Shown: positions 24,201-36,308, numbered from the stretch's first letter. The stretch is 63,181 bases of DNA from Gonium pectorale (GCA_001584585.1 LSYV01000015.1:1187077-1250257); one strand, 5' to 3'. The notes: generated by a model not told the origin, from the letters alone. Numbers and translations: made by a program.

Positions 24201-27200
24201 CAACTTCTTGACGATCCGATGTAGCAGTGGATGCCCGGGGAAGCTTATCGCGATTTTAAGTGCAAAACCTCTAAGTCTATGTGCTTTGACCGGTGGGAGG
24301 GCGTCTGCAAAGCAGAACATCCTGCTTCTTGTCCCAACCCAGACGACACGGAATGGGGTAAATACTGAGTGCCGCCGTCTTCCGCGTGCTAACTCCCTGC
24401 CCTGAGGACTGCACTGGCTTCCGAAGCCCTCCCCTTGGGCCTATGTGCTACAACACAGATGTCAGTCTATCAACCTCGGTTGGCCAAGGGAAGCACCGCC
24501 AGGGTGAGCACAAACTGCAATCCGCGCCCAACCACCCACAGGGAGCAGGTTTCCAGCAAAATGCACTGAATTCCAGCGTCCCAAATTGTCGAAGGGCATG
24601 CTGGTGGGAAGGGGAAAACGCATGGGTAACGGCGGGGCAGGCAACCTCTTGTCCTACAGCAGAGCGGCAACCCAGCGCCAACCTTATCGTAGGTGCCGAC
24701 CAGAGTTGCGAAGTCTGCCACCAGCTGAATAGGGGTGAACTCGTCAGTGTTGCTGATCTCCAGCGTCTTGAGCAGGGAGCCCAGCCGGTCATAGCAGAAC
24801 CTGGATCGCAAACGAGAGCAGGTGAGGGTGGTGCGGAAGGGATGCGCCTCTCGGCCTCCATCCTCGTGCAAAGACGGTATAACACCATGCGGCGTTGCCG
24901 ACGCGCATCTCTGCCCGTGCAGCCCTGCATGTGCTAGAAAGCACCCCCCCCACCGCTCCTTACTTGAGCGTTTTGGCATCCACCTGCACTCGCTCCTGCA
25001 GCTCAGTCAGAAACACCTGCACAGGAGCCAGATGGGGTGCAAGGGTGAAGGCTCCGCATCCCCTCTCATCAGGCTCTGACGGCTTTTCGAGGGTTTGCCA
25101 TGGGTACGGCCTACCCGCGGAACGCGTTCAGCTGGCGAAACAACGGCGACATGCGCGACAGCGAGGTCGGCCGCTTGCACGGCTTGCGCAGTCGCAGACT
25201 CAGCCTCTACGCTGGCACCGCAGTGCTCCCCGCCGGAGCCCAGGGCCTTCACGGCCGGCACACCTGCGGGGTCTGGCTGGTGACGATTGGCGCCGCCATC
25301 TTGTCGCGCAGGAAGGCCAGGAAGCGGTGCAAGAAGCCCATAAAGTGCTCAGCCCGTCGAATATTGCCTGACGGCAGGGCGGGCCGGAGATCAGGAGGGC
25401 AGGCGGGTGGTCGTCTGGGCGCGGACAGAAGGGGCAGACCCATGCCCCTCCCCAGCTCCAGGTAACCCCCAGGCCCGCGTCATGGCAGCCAGGCCTTGGC
25501 ACAGTCCGCCGCACAGGCCCTGGCGCCCCGGTGCGAGAGCCACGCGGGAACCTACCCGGGACCGTCTCGCGGACCACATCCTCCGGCAGTGCGGGGTTCG
25601 CAAGCCAGTCCTCGCCGCCGCGCAGTGCGCCCTGCCGCACAGCAATCACGGCGGCCCAGTGTCGAAGGTCACGGCGATTCGCGGCAACTACTCAGTCACA
25701 CACCCGATGCAGTTGGGTTTAAAGGCGCGGGTGTATCGGAAGACCTTTGGCCTTACAGACAGTTCAAACAAAGTGCACAAAAGGGGCTTTTGTAGAGTCC
25801 GTTGCTGTGGAGTGCGCGGCGCCATGGGCGTGCCGACGACGAGCCTTCAGGGCGGGTAGCCGACGGTTGGACCCGGCAGGCCTTACCCTATCGCACGTTC
25901 TGACACTCTACTTATTCTCTTATTTTGGTGGGAAGCATAAGGCCGCCTTCCCTGCCTGCTCCGTGAATCCGGCCCCACCTGTGCCACCAGCCCCTGCACC
26001 AGCCGCTGGTACTCAGCCTGCAGCCGGGCGGCATCGGCCTCGCGGGCCCGGCGAATCGACTGCAAGGGAGCGGGCAATGGATAGGAGGAGCGGGAAACGG
26101 AGCCGGATTTCCAATCGTAATGAGAAGATGGGGACATTATGTAAGACCGTAGAGGTGACCTTCCCTATCTCTGTGTTTACTTCATTGACAGAGGCTGGCG
26201 ATGCGCGGGTGTGGAGCGTTACCAACCGATTTCGTGCCCCGTCTGGAGCGTCATCAACCCGGGTCGTCCGCCCGGTCATCTCGGATCTCGGCTCACCCCC
26301 TGTGCCCCTTCGCCAACGAACCCCCCGCCCCGGCCCCGGCACCCCAAATACCCCCATATGCGCCTACCGCATTCAGCCGGCCCAGGTTCCTGCTTGCCGC
26401 CTCGAGCGTCTGTTTCCGCAGGTTGACGGACAGCGCCTCAATGCACACGTTGTCGATGTTGTGAGCCTCGTCGAACACTACCACGCACTCCTTCTCCAGT
26501 TCGCGGGACACCATCTGAGGCCATGATGGGTCACGTCCGTCAAGGCCGGGGGCAGGGTTTATAGGCGCGAAGTGCGGTGAGTGGCCCAATGGTGCGGTGG
26601 GGGGTCAAAGCAAGTCACGACAGCCTGCGGGGCAAGCCGCAGGGGTAAGGGCCCGCTGCACAAGCCGGGCTGGCGGTGATACGGCACGCGTGGGGGCCGG
26701 GCAAGAACGGTGCAAAGAAACACCCGCGACTGCCTTCGCATGGGCAGCGCTGGCCTGGCAGATGGCAGGCAGGCTAGGATGGGAAGCCCAGAGAAGCAGT
26801 CAGTCAGTCAGGCAGGCAGGCAGCGCAACAATCGCCGCTTGTACGTGTTGGCAGGCAACGTCGGGACGCCGCCTCGCCCGCTGCCCAGGCTGAGCTGCCT
26901 GTGCGCCGCATGCCGGATCGCCGGTAGGTAGGCAGTCCCTGCCCGACCCGCGGCCTTCCACCTGCACCCCGCTGCTGCACCCCACCCCCTCCGGCTCGCG
27001 ACCGTACCTGGGAGACCTTTGGGTCTATCATGTACTGGTAGTTGTATACGACCACGTTTGCGAGGGCCATCATGTGTCTGGCCAGGAAGTAGGGGCACCA
27101 GCCCTTCTTGCGCCCGAAGTCGCGCAGGTCGGACAGCGTGTACACGCCTGGCAGGGGCCGAGTTGGTGTATGCGAGTTAAACGGTAAGTGCGCGCCCTAA

Positions 27201-28893
27201 CTACTTGGTTAGGTTCGCCTCCTCCTTCCAAAGACCCCCACCCTCCGCAAATGGACCCAACGTAGACCCATCCCGCCCCGCCCCTTCGCCCCGCTTGCCG
27301 CGGTTCGCCGCACCGTGGCCCCGCCCCACGTCCCACACCTGGCGGTAGAAGCGCCTCCACGCCCGCCCGCTCCAGCCCCTCATAGAAGTCGCACAGTTCG
27401 ATGTCCCCCACGTCGCTGCCTCCTCCCCCGGAGCCGCTAGCCTCCGCGCCGCCACCGCCAGCACAGCCGCCGCCAGCCCTGCGCTCTGAAGCGCGCTCCC
27501 GCACCCACGACGCCGTCAGCCGCCTACAGCCCGCGTCCACACTTTCTCGAGAGCCCTCCTCTGGAGAATGAGGGGCGTAGGGCGCGGGTATGCGGGGCTT
27601 AGCGTTGTGGTGTTGTGCAGTGTAGCGCGGGGCACGCACAGAGTGTTATGCGGCCGCCGGAAACAACAAATGGCGGCGGCCGGGGCAGGTGCGCGGATAC
27701 CGCAGCACGAGCTGCTGGATGGAGGCAAGTGGCTGCGGAGCCGCCTGGAACAGCGCGCCCTACGCAAACGGCAAGGGGTACGGGCGGCGTGGCACGGCGA
27801 CTGCAGACGCAAGCACACGACGTACGGCAGGAACGAGCTGCTCCGGTGGCGACATGGGAACCGCCAGGCGCGTGCCTCAGCCCCCCGACTGCATTGGCGG
27901 CCGCTGCTAGCGCCCTCCACACATTGGCCCCCGGCGCCTCACGTGGCCCCAGCATCTCCCTCCACGCCCCCTGGCTGCTCCCAGTCTCAGAACCCACCCA
28001 CCCGCCACCCGCGGGTGTACACAAAGGTTCTTTCGGCTGGACAGCCCCAGCGCCAGTATCTCGTTGGCGCCCGGGCCCTTCCCCAGGTAGCGAGAGCGGT
28101 ACTCAATCAGCTCGGACAGCTCGGACAGAACCTGCGAGGCGTGTGGCCGTCCATGCGCCGGGCGCGGGCGTATGTGCAGGACCGAGGGTGTGGGTGCAAT
28201 CAGCGTGCAGGCAGCACAAAAGTTGACGTAGTTTGATGTAATGCAGGGGCACGAGATGGGGGCGGCACGGCGGTGAGGTACCGAGCATAAGGGCAGACAA
28301 GCTGGGAATCAAGGTTGCGAAAGGGCACGAGTCGTAAACCGTTAATAGAGTGACGGACGTACCTTCTCCATCTCCGGCACGGTGCGGGTGCAGTAGATAA
28401 GCTTGCCCACCTCCTTGTGCGCAAGCTGGTACGACGTGATGAGCGACAGCAACGTTATGGTCTTCCCGGTCCCGGTGGGCATCTGAGTGCACGCGTTCCG
28501 AGCAATGCAAAGTGGCAGGGTGGATGAATTCAAGAGTTAAACAGGGAGGGAATGAAGAGGGAAGGAAGAGCTGCATCTGGCCAGGATGGCGTCACATGAC
28601 ATAGTCAGATGCAACACCGTAAAAATGGGTACATCGTTTACGCCACGCCACAGCCAGCTTCGAAAGACGCACGAGTTCAGTCCAAGCATAGCCGTCGCAG
28701 TGTCCCGCGATAGGCTCCTTGGTCGGCATGAAGGGTTCTCGTGCCGCAGCAAAACCCTGGTAGGACGCACCTCCAGGAGGCAATGTCCGCGCGCATCGAG
28801 TGCCCGCTTGAGCTCCAGCATGTAGCGGTACTGCTCGGGATAAATGTACTCATAGGGGAAATACACAGTGAGGCCCTCGAGGTTGAACCTCAT
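21231..28893 (-). CDS. XPD: XPD/Rad3 (ERCC2) 5'-3' DNA helicase of TFIIH
   Basis: Nineteen exons: 28893-28771, 28482-28363, 28131-28002, 27560-27339, 27147-27008, 26514-26368, 26059-25979, 25631-25556, 25367-25264, 25016-24964, 24800-24683, 24157-24019, 23692-23565, 23386-23213, 22984-22946, 22724-22632, 22237-22024, 21645-21530, 21374-21231; 2,361 nt, 786 residues (about 760 in animals). XPD is the ATP-dependent Fe-S helicase that opens DNA in nucleotide excision repair and is a structural part of TFIIH. Seen: Walker [13 protein letters not shown] box [10 protein letters not shown], motif [12 protein letters not shown], and the four cluster cysteines ([25 protein letters not shown]). Between cysteines two and three is a Gly-rich insert absent from animal XPD. 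Start: the ATG at 28893 gives the canonical MRFNLEGL; an in-frame ATG at 28923 would add ten residues. Intron phases agree throughout. Confidence 0.97.
23511..23537. repeat. Partial copy of a ~45-bp dispersed repeat, in an XPD intron
   Basis: It matches 26 of 27 bases of the repeats at 30929-30973 (inverted) and 36097-36140 (same orientation). It lies in the intron between XPD exons 13 and 14. Confidence 0.7.
26797..26823. repeat. Short CAGT/CAGG tetranucleotide tract
   Basis: About three CAGT units run straight into three CAGG units, inside the intron between XPD exons 5 and 6. It is a simple-sequence tract. Confidence 0.75.
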
Positions 28894-30095
28894 CGTGGCG
28901 TGTTGGCCGTTGTGTGCCGCCAAAAGATCACTGTTCGGACGATTTAGGTGGATACGTGCTAGATGTAAAGCTTGTGTGTGTCGAGGTAACCGTGCTAATC
29001 TGGAGCCATTTCCAACCTTACTAGTTCAGCGCAGCGTCATGTGCCTCATGCGCCACCAGGTAGCACTCTTGTTTCGGTCTACTTGCTTTACTTTGCGTTA
29101 CTGCCACGGTTCGCAGCGGTTTCGGAGCTATGTGTTTATGCAACCTGCCAAACCCAAACCCATCCCACGAGGCTGTCATAGGGGAACATGGCAGCTACCT
29201 CCGCACGAGATAAGGGTCAATGCACGCACAGCCCTCCAACCTTGCGCCTTGCTCGGTCTCCCAGCACCCGGTTACCGCGTAAATAGCTGTGCAAAGGGAC
29301 GTAGACCGGAGCTCAAATCCATTCAACATCCGTCATTATGATGAGCCTGACTATGATGACCACTTCTTGGGGCTGGGATATGCCTCCTTCTGCACCTGCT
29401 CCGAGCTGTGCATTGCCACCCCGGTGCTCAAGGCCAAACCCCGGAGTCGCCTTGACACACGCCGAGCAGACATCGTTGACATAGTTAGTCGATGAGTTGA
29501 ATGCTAAAGGCTAGGGCTTAGGGGACACTGCGGCGCTCCTGACTTCGTAAGAAAGCTACCGCCAAAGAACCACGGGACACTGTACGGCCCTTACAATACC
29601 CTTTGTACTGTGTTCTTGCTCTTGCATTAACAAGTCGCACACAAGAGAAGTCATCGAGCTGCTAGAGCGCCAGTGCTGACACTGCGACCAGTCCGAAAGT
29701 CGTTACAAAGTATTTTCTTCATCTTTTCGGAAAATTCATTTTCACTTTGTTCCAATTTTGCCACGCACGATGATTGCCACGGTTCGTTATGGTGGGAGCG
29801 CGCGGGCCTTCAAGCCAAACGCATCGAGCGGCAAAGCGAGGCGCTGCGTGCGCCCGATGGCGATCGCAGCGCCCCTCCACTCTGGAAAGGTGTGTTAGGT
29901 TATGACATGGGTATTGCGTGGGACATGCTGGTGTGGGGCGTTGCTGTGTTGGTGGTTTGGACGCTGACGTGCGTTGCGTTGATCAGTGGTGGGGCTTGCG
30001 GAAGCGAGATTCATTTGCGGTTGCAATTTTAATCCCTTTCTCGGCTTGGCGGTGACTTGTGTACTCCCGTCCCTTCAACTTCGTCCCCCGCACTC
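28894..30095. promoter_or_regulatory. Divergent intergenic region between XPD and the 66-aa gene
   Basis: About 1.2 kb between two genes that point away from each other, so it should hold both promoters and 5' UTRs. One open frame (29289-29495) starts from an ATG but has no recognisable domain and no splice support. No named promoter element is evident. Confidence 0.4.
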
Positions 30096-30652
30096 ATGTC
30101 CGTTCCCAAAATGCAGGAGAGCTCCAACGGTGGCGGACCCCGCCGCGTGCTGTCCATCCAGGTAGGTCCCGGGGCGTGTGGTGCATGTCCGTTATGCATC
30201 GCGGGTCCTGCCGGGGGCGCGCCTGCGACTCGACCGTGCACACGGTTTGTTGATTGCCCGTTCCCGACCGGGGACATCCCTATTCGGATTCAGGCCACGC
30301 TGGACGACCTCAACAAGGCGCTGGGAGCATGCATCAAAGAGGCGGCCAACAGTAGCTCGCTGGACAAGATCAACAAGGTACGTTCTTCTTGTTTTTCACT
30401 GCCTTCCACAACCTGCCTGGGTGACTTGGTACATGGCTTTTTTTCTGTGGGAAGGTTACAGGCGGAGAGGCGAGAAACGGCGCAGACAACGGGCAGCTCT
30501 CCCGTGATGAGAACCACAGAAACCCTGCCCTAACTACAGGGTTGGTGTATGTATAGCACCGTGACGCTGTTGCACCTCTCCACGATCCCTGCGGCGCGCA
30601 GGGTATCGGCAAGGAGATCTCCAAGGCTGCCGGGGACCGCTTCCGCAACTAG
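30096..30652 (+). CDS. Small unknown protein, 66 aa, three exons
   Basis: Exons 30096-30161, 30294-30377 and 30602-30652 join in phase 0 (201 nt). Splice sites are clean: CAG|GTAGGT with TTCAG|G, then AAG|GTACGT with GCGCAG|G. The protein is soluble and mixed-charge: a disordered start with GGGPRRVLSIQ, a central predicted helix ATLDDLNKALGACIKEAANS, and a basic tail KEISKAAGDRFRN. No transit peptide or membrane segment is seen. I do not recognise a family. It sits between XPD (divergent) and PrimPol (same strand, 523 bases downstream). The evidence that it is real is the three-exon structure with consensus sites and its good helix pattern; too short for certainty. Confidence 0.62.
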
Positions 30653-30928
30653 GCCACGAGTGGTTTAGGCAGGGTAGAGCTAGGTTAAGGCATCGATGGC
30701 GGCAAGACAGCGTTGCAGTGTACGATAGTGTGCTCTCCGCTTATCGAACAGCGTCTGTGATGAGGTTGTAGGGTTGCCGTCGGGCAGCGCCGGGTAATGC
30801 AAGTTGACAGTTGAAGCTTGCTCCCCGTGTGCGGATTTAAGTACAGTAGTTAGGCTCGTGTTCGACAGCACAGAAGATGCATGCATGGCTGTATGCTGCA
30901 ATGCCCTTCGTCTGACATCGTCCTGCGT

Positions 30929-30973
30929 GTGTTGAAAAGGAACAACGCATACGACGAGCGTGAGCGCGAAAGT
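30929..30973 (+). repeat. ~45-bp dispersed repeat, copy A, upstream of PrimPol
   Basis: Its reverse complement matches 36097-36140 at 43 of 45 positions (one substitution, one 1-base indel), and a 27-base part matches 23511-23537. Together with copy B it forms an inverted pair bracketing PrimPol. Confidence 0.8.
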
Positions 30974-30978
30974 CCTGC

Positions 30979-30993
30979 GTGTGTGTGTGTGTG
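30979..30993. repeat. TG dinucleotide run
   Basis: A perfect short TG microsatellite directly beside repeat copy A, in the PrimPol upstream region. Confidence 0.75.
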
Positions 30994-31175
30994 GCTGTAC
31001 GGCTGTTTTGCTTATCCGTGCACGTTATGATGCGAGTTCCCTGCGAGTACATTAGATATGTATGCGGCTTGGCTGCTAAAGTCAATCGCATTCAAAGATT
31101 GGACTTGGCTGTTGCCGTCTACTGTTCCCGCCAAACGGCACCTAGACGAATGGACGAAGATTCACTTATATAATC

Positions 31176-34100
31176 ATGCTTTCTAATATGAACTCGTTTG
31201 AGCCCGCGCAGCCCGCCGGTTATGATGAATTTACCCGCGAGCTGGCCGAGCTGGCGTCGCTCGATGCTCGGGATCCGCTGAAGGCGCCAGCAACCCAGCC
31301 AAAGCGCAAGTACGTCTCTCATGTTTCTGAGCAGTGCACCGCTCAGCTCAAGCGTCCTAGAGCACCAAGGGCTCAGCCACAGTGCCGATTTTATGGTAGT
31401 CGTGACACCACCCCCGCAGCCACAGCTGCCCCCTTGCCAGTTATCAGAGAGGATGCCCACGACGCCAGCGCCAGGGAAGGCTCGGCAGCTGCCAGCCCAC
31501 AGCTTGCGCCCCCCGTAAGAATGGCCGCAGCAGCCGGAGGACACGGCGAAGTGGGTGGTGGAGCGGACCACAGTCTTACAGCGAACAGCGCAAACCTCTC
31601 CTGTGTTCGGGGCGCCCCGCCACGTGCCGAGTTTCGTCTTCAGCAGCAGGCATTCGAGTACTTGGACCAGCAGGGCGCGGGATGGGCAGACGATCTCAGG
31701 TGTGTATTGACAGAGGGGCCTGCCGTGGCCGTTGCACATGTTGGAGCTCCCCTGGTGGAATGAGAAGGCAGGAGGAGAAGGATGCATGGCCGCTGCCCTT
31801 CCCGACGGCCCAACCCGTGTCCTTGAAGTGGTATCTGCTATCGCCGCCAAACACGCGACGTCCAGCCTTGTTGCCTCTGGCGTAGCAGCATCAGACAATC
31901 GGTAAACCCAACCATCCGTGCACGTCACTTGGTATGACCTGTTGCCGGCCGTACTTGACCTATCGGAAAGCGGCAGTGGGCGCCCCTGTGTCAAAAGACC
32001 CCTGCCACTGTGCTGCAGGGTGTTTGCAGCTGAGCTCGGTTCTGACGGCCGGCGGCGCTTTGTCGTCACGACTGCTGCCCGGCTGTGGGGCGAGGACATT
32101 GAGCCGTCACCGTCGGGTAGCTGCCACCTATACGAAATCATTCGCGAGGGCATGCCCTGCCACCTGTATTTCGGTGCGTATGTATGCTACCATGAGGGTT
32201 GGGCCATGTCAATTATGAATAGAAGAGGGACTTGCTCACAACCTGGGAGCGCAGCTGTGCACTGCCTAAGGGGAATCCCGTGCTTGCTCCTCCTAGTGGC
32301 GTTGTGCTGCCACTGTTGGTACCTGGTATGCTTGGCACGGCACCAACAAGAACAGAATGCAGCGTTGCTCGCCGTGCGGCCGCGCGCACGCGCTGACAGG
32401 GTGAACAGACCGCTCCAGCGTAAGCACCGCCGTCGTGGCGCGCGTCAAGCAGTTGCTTCACGTGGAGCTCACACTGCGCCGCTGCGCTGGTGCCTTGCCA
32501 TGTATTGCGCGCTGAGCGCTGCTACGCCGCTGCCGCTTGCCGCGACCTTGACCAGTGGCCTTCATGTGGTCTTCCCGCTGGCTCTTCGTGCCTATTGGCG
32601 CCCTTGCCACGCTTCCCGCAGACTTGGAGTTTGTTCCCGCTCTAAACGCCGGGATGTGCGGTGACTGCATGGTGAGCCTGCTGCTGGAGCTTCTAGCGGA
32701 GGAACTGGCTGCCGTGTTCCGGGTCCAGATGCCGCTGACTCGTCGAGAGTACGCATGCACCAACGCTGGTGGGCCTCATACGCTGGCTCAGCAGCAACCT
32801 GCAGCAGGGCGGCACGGCCAGCAGCGGCAGGACGCCGCACATGGCACGGAGGAGCAGCCGGCAGGGGGGCGACAGGATTGTGCCACGAACGACCAGACGA
32901 TGGGTGCAGCGGCCGAGGCAAGAGAGCGGCTAGGCAGCATGTGGGGCTGCGATCCGCGGTCCGCGGAAGCCTCACAGCGCGGTGGACTTTTGAACGGCAC
33001 GGAGGATGGTGACAACAATCGGCAGATACCAGAAGCCGCCGCAAGCCAGGCTGGCAACGGCATCATTGAGACGGCGCCGACATCGACTCCGGCAGACAGG
33101 GGCACACCTGAGGAGCTGATGCTTAAAACAGCCACGGCGCTTGTTGCCGGCGATGCAGCGGTGGCGACGGCATTGGCGGACGACGCCGTGGCGGAGGATG
33201 CCCTCAGATTGCCACAACAAACAGACGGTGCGGCCGCGCCCGACGCACATGCTGCGGGTCATGTAACCCCCGCAGCTGTTGATGCGACCCTTTCGCAAAA
33301 CGCCGCATCTACGGGCATGAGGGGTGGTGTTAGTACCGGCTGCAGGGCTGGCTACGGCGGAAGCTGTGGTGGCTGGTTGGAGTCGTGCTGGGTGTGGGAG
33401 CTATGCAGCACGACGGCCGCCAAGTTCTCACGCCATCTGCTTCTCCGCATCCCGCACTGCGCCTTCAAGGTGGGCGCCTGGACAAGGCGTAGGTTCGGGG
33501 CCATGGTACCTGAGGCTGCGGGGCACTGTCGAAGGGACTGCACATCGCCACTTCGATAATCAGATGTATAAGTTCCACAGTGGGTCTAATATTTGTGAAC
33601 ACGGTCCTACAGGGCAGGCCTAGCAGTTGTGAACACCGATTCGGGCATTTAAAATCGAGATGACATGGCGACTGGGCGCCTCTTGATGCCTGCATAACTG
33701 CTCCCGCGTCCCGCCTGATGTGTGCGTTGCAGGACAACTTCCATGTCAACGCCTTCGTGCAACGCCTGTTTGCGCGCATCGCAGCCGAGCCCGCCCGCTT
33801 CGCGCCCTTCTGGGTTCGGCGCTCGGAGGACCCTGCAGAGCCGCCCGTCCTGTTCATTGACCCCGCGGTCTACACCCGAAACAGGTAGCGTAGTGTCGAC
33901 TTGCTCCTGCCGATGGCAAGTGGGTTGGGCTTCCGTGCGGTTCGGTGGTTGGCTTCCGTCGGTCTGCACCATACTCAACCGCTGACTTCCAATCCCGTTC
34001 ACGGCAGGGCGTTTCGGCTTTATCTCTCCTCAAAGTTCGGCAAAGAGGCGTTCCTGCGGGCCGTTCCGCGCCACGCGGTTGCGGAGCTGCTGCGCCGCCG

Positions 34101-35573
34101 CGGCCTCCAGGTCCAAGCCAGCGCAGCCTTCTCGCAGGCCCCTGCCAACGGCACCGGTGCCGTTGCTGCGGCGGCAGCGACAGCCGCAGACGGCAGGCAG
34201 GGCGGGACCACCGGGACGGGCGGTGGCGCAGCCGCCGGCGGCTCCAACCCTCGCGGCCCACCAGCCAGCCAGGCGGCGTCACTGCTGCCGCCCGAGTTGG
34301 AGCGGCAGGTGGCCCCGCAGGTCTTCTTCGCGACACTCATCACCGCCACCGGCCGCGTGGACCGCGTCCTCAAGGTGCCGTACGGTCAGGGCGGCGCCAC
34401 CGGTCCTCTGAAAGCCAATCCTGCCGCCCCTGGCTGCGGCGTCGGCAGTGGTGGTGAGCGTGTCTTCCCCGGCATTCCGCGCCTGCCGGGAGCCAGCCGC
34501 CTCTCCGATGCTGCACGCCGGCCAGGTCCTGCCAACGCCGTTGTGGGCGTGAACGCCGCGGGCTGCGGTGCTGCCGCTGGGGAGGGCGCCTTCCGCTACG
34601 GGCCATCCCCGTTCCCGGGCGTCGAGGCGTTCATCGAGTCAGTGTGCTGCGAGGTGGGCGCGCGTGTGTTACGGCATCCACCATGGGGATCGATCCTTGG
34701 TTGCTTATATCGAGTGAATTCCTGGCATGCTACGTCATGGCTCTGCTGACCCTGACAAAGGAGCCGTCTGACTCCGCTTGGTCGGCATGAGCTGCCTCAG
34801 GGCGGCGTGCAGGGCCGGGTGCGCTGCTGGCAGTACCTCCCTGCCAGCGGCAGCCTCAGACTGTCCATGCGCAACAACCGCTGGTGCGCCAACGTGGGCC
34901 GGGCGCACCGCTCCAACGGCATCTATTACACAGGTGGGGCGGAAGCCTGGCGGGCGACGTGCACGGGCTGGGGAAAACTGCTACGGGGCTGGCAGGACCT
35001 GCTACAGGACTGCACACCGAGCCAGCAGACGGGCATGGTAAGGCCGGAACTCAGACAGGTTGTTCGGGCAAGTCTTTGGGCGTCACGTCAAGTATGCCAA
35101 ACAACCACAGGTGGCTCCCTCTCCCCCTCCCTCCCTGACTTGCCACAACCCAATCCCATCAACCTTGCGTGCATGCAGTCGACCTCCGCGGCGGTGTGTG
35201 GTGTCAGCGCTGTCACGACCCGGGCTGCCACGACTTCAGGTCGGCGCTCATGCCACTTCCGCAAGAGGTGTGGGACGCATACCGGCCACCGGCCTCGGGA
35301 GAGCTTGAGGGCCAAGGGCAGCAACACGCGCAGGCGCTACGGCCGCCAGCCGCGCAGCACGGTATTGACGTGCAGCAGCAGCAACAGCGACAGTCTCAAC
35401 TGCATGGGCCCCACGCGCGGGTAGAGCCGGCTGCGAACCCAACCTTCGGGCCTATGAGCGCCTTGAGCGCTCCACAAGCCTTGGGGCAGGAGGCAGGAGA
35501 TGACGATGATTTTGACGCGTTGTGCTTGCAGGCTTTGGAGCGGTACGAGCAGCAGTTGGCCGCAGACCGTTAG
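31176..35573 (+). CDS. PRIMPOL: PrimPol primase-polymerase (CCDC111 family), about 950 aa
   Basis: Seven exons: 31176-31699, 32019-32173, 32622-33469, 33733-33884, 34008-34653, 34801-34933, 35179-35573; 2,853 nt. PrimPol is an archaeo-eukaryotic primase that re-primes stalled forks and bypasses lesions in nucleus and organelles. Visible: the VVTTAARLW and CHLYEI segments, catalytic DLEF (Asp227, Glu229), the AAKFSRHL motif with the active-site His, and LFIDPAVYTRNR with the third acid (Asp552). The zinc knuckle is RWCANVGRAH plus CQRCHDPGC (Cys804, His811, Cys831, Cys836). An acidic C-terminus, DDDDFDALCLQAL, resembles the RPA-binding motif of animal PrimPol. It is much longer than the animal protein (560 aa) because of a ~120-residue N-terminal extension, a ~200-residue insert inside the catalytic core (about residues 275-480), and an insert before the zinc knuckle. 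The GTACGT at 31310 could mark an unrecognised in-frame intron. Confidence 0.94.
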
Positions 35574-36096
35574 CAATAACTGACGGCTTTACCGGGTAAC
35601 CCCTGTGTGCGTAGCCATGTGGCCCGCGCAGGGCGTGAGCAACATCCGGGAACCTGGGAGCGCGTGTCCTTCTTGAGAGGAACAGAGGGCTGCATGCGGC
35701 ACGCTAGCGCATACGATGACGTGTAGTGACCGGCTGGGTTGGGGCACTGTGTTGTACGAAGTATACCAAACCGATTAGGATCTAGCAGCACGGAGGGGTT
35801 ACACACGCAGTACATATTGCGGTAGCCTTGCGGCACGTTTTCTGATGTTGCCTTCGTTGCTTGGACACACGGCTTAATCGGGGGGCTGGGTGGGCGGGGA
35901 GCCGGGAGACATGCACCAGCCCGCATGCGACGCACGTAGAGTAGACTAAGCGCATCCCATCACGGCATTGCATAGGGTCACCCCAGAGAGAATTCTGGGC
36001 CGCATCTGGGGCTACGGTGGTGGTCGCCGCCGAACTAACATGCAGGGACATCGCCCCTTCGACTGCCTCGGGAGCTGGGTCCTACACCGTGCCATC

Positions 36097-36140
36097 ACTT
36101 TCGCGCTTACGCTCGTCGTATGCGTTTTCCTTTTCAACAC
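36097..36140 (-). repeat. ~45-bp dispersed repeat, copy B, downstream of PrimPol
   Basis: Inverted relative to copy A (30929-30973), with 43 of 45 positions matching. Same orientation as the 27-base copy at 23511-23537. Confidence 0.8.
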
Positions 36141-36303
36141 GGCTTAATTTTGACCAAGTTGTACGAGCGGTTGCGCTGGAATAGCGGCAGCTAAGGGCAC
36201 GTTGAGGCAGCACCGTCTCCTGTGAAACCGCGGATGGTAATGGCTATGGCATGTGGCCGATTACGCAAAGGCGCAGGCTTCGCATAACGGGTGAGCGCTA
36301 TGC

Positions 36304-36308
36304 TGTAA
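36304..36308 (+). terminator. Candidate TGTAA polyadenylation signal for PrimPol
   Basis: TGTAA on the plus strand about 730 bases past the PrimPol stop. If used, the 3' UTR would include repeat copy B. Weak because of the short motif. Confidence 0.3.

Larger units (their letters stand above)
30653..31175. promoter_or_regulatory. Spacer upstream of PrimPol, with repeats
   Basis: It holds the 3' UTR of the 66-aa gene and the promoter and 5' UTR of PrimPol. It contains one copy of the dispersed ~45-bp repeat (30929-30973) and a TG run (30979-30993). No other coding signal is seen. Confidence 0.45.

Noticed and set aside
29289..29495. 68-codon plus frame with an acidic DEPDYDDHFLGLG segment
   Set aside because: Short, no recognisable domain, no consensus splice sites joining it to another exon, and located in a divergent promoter region.
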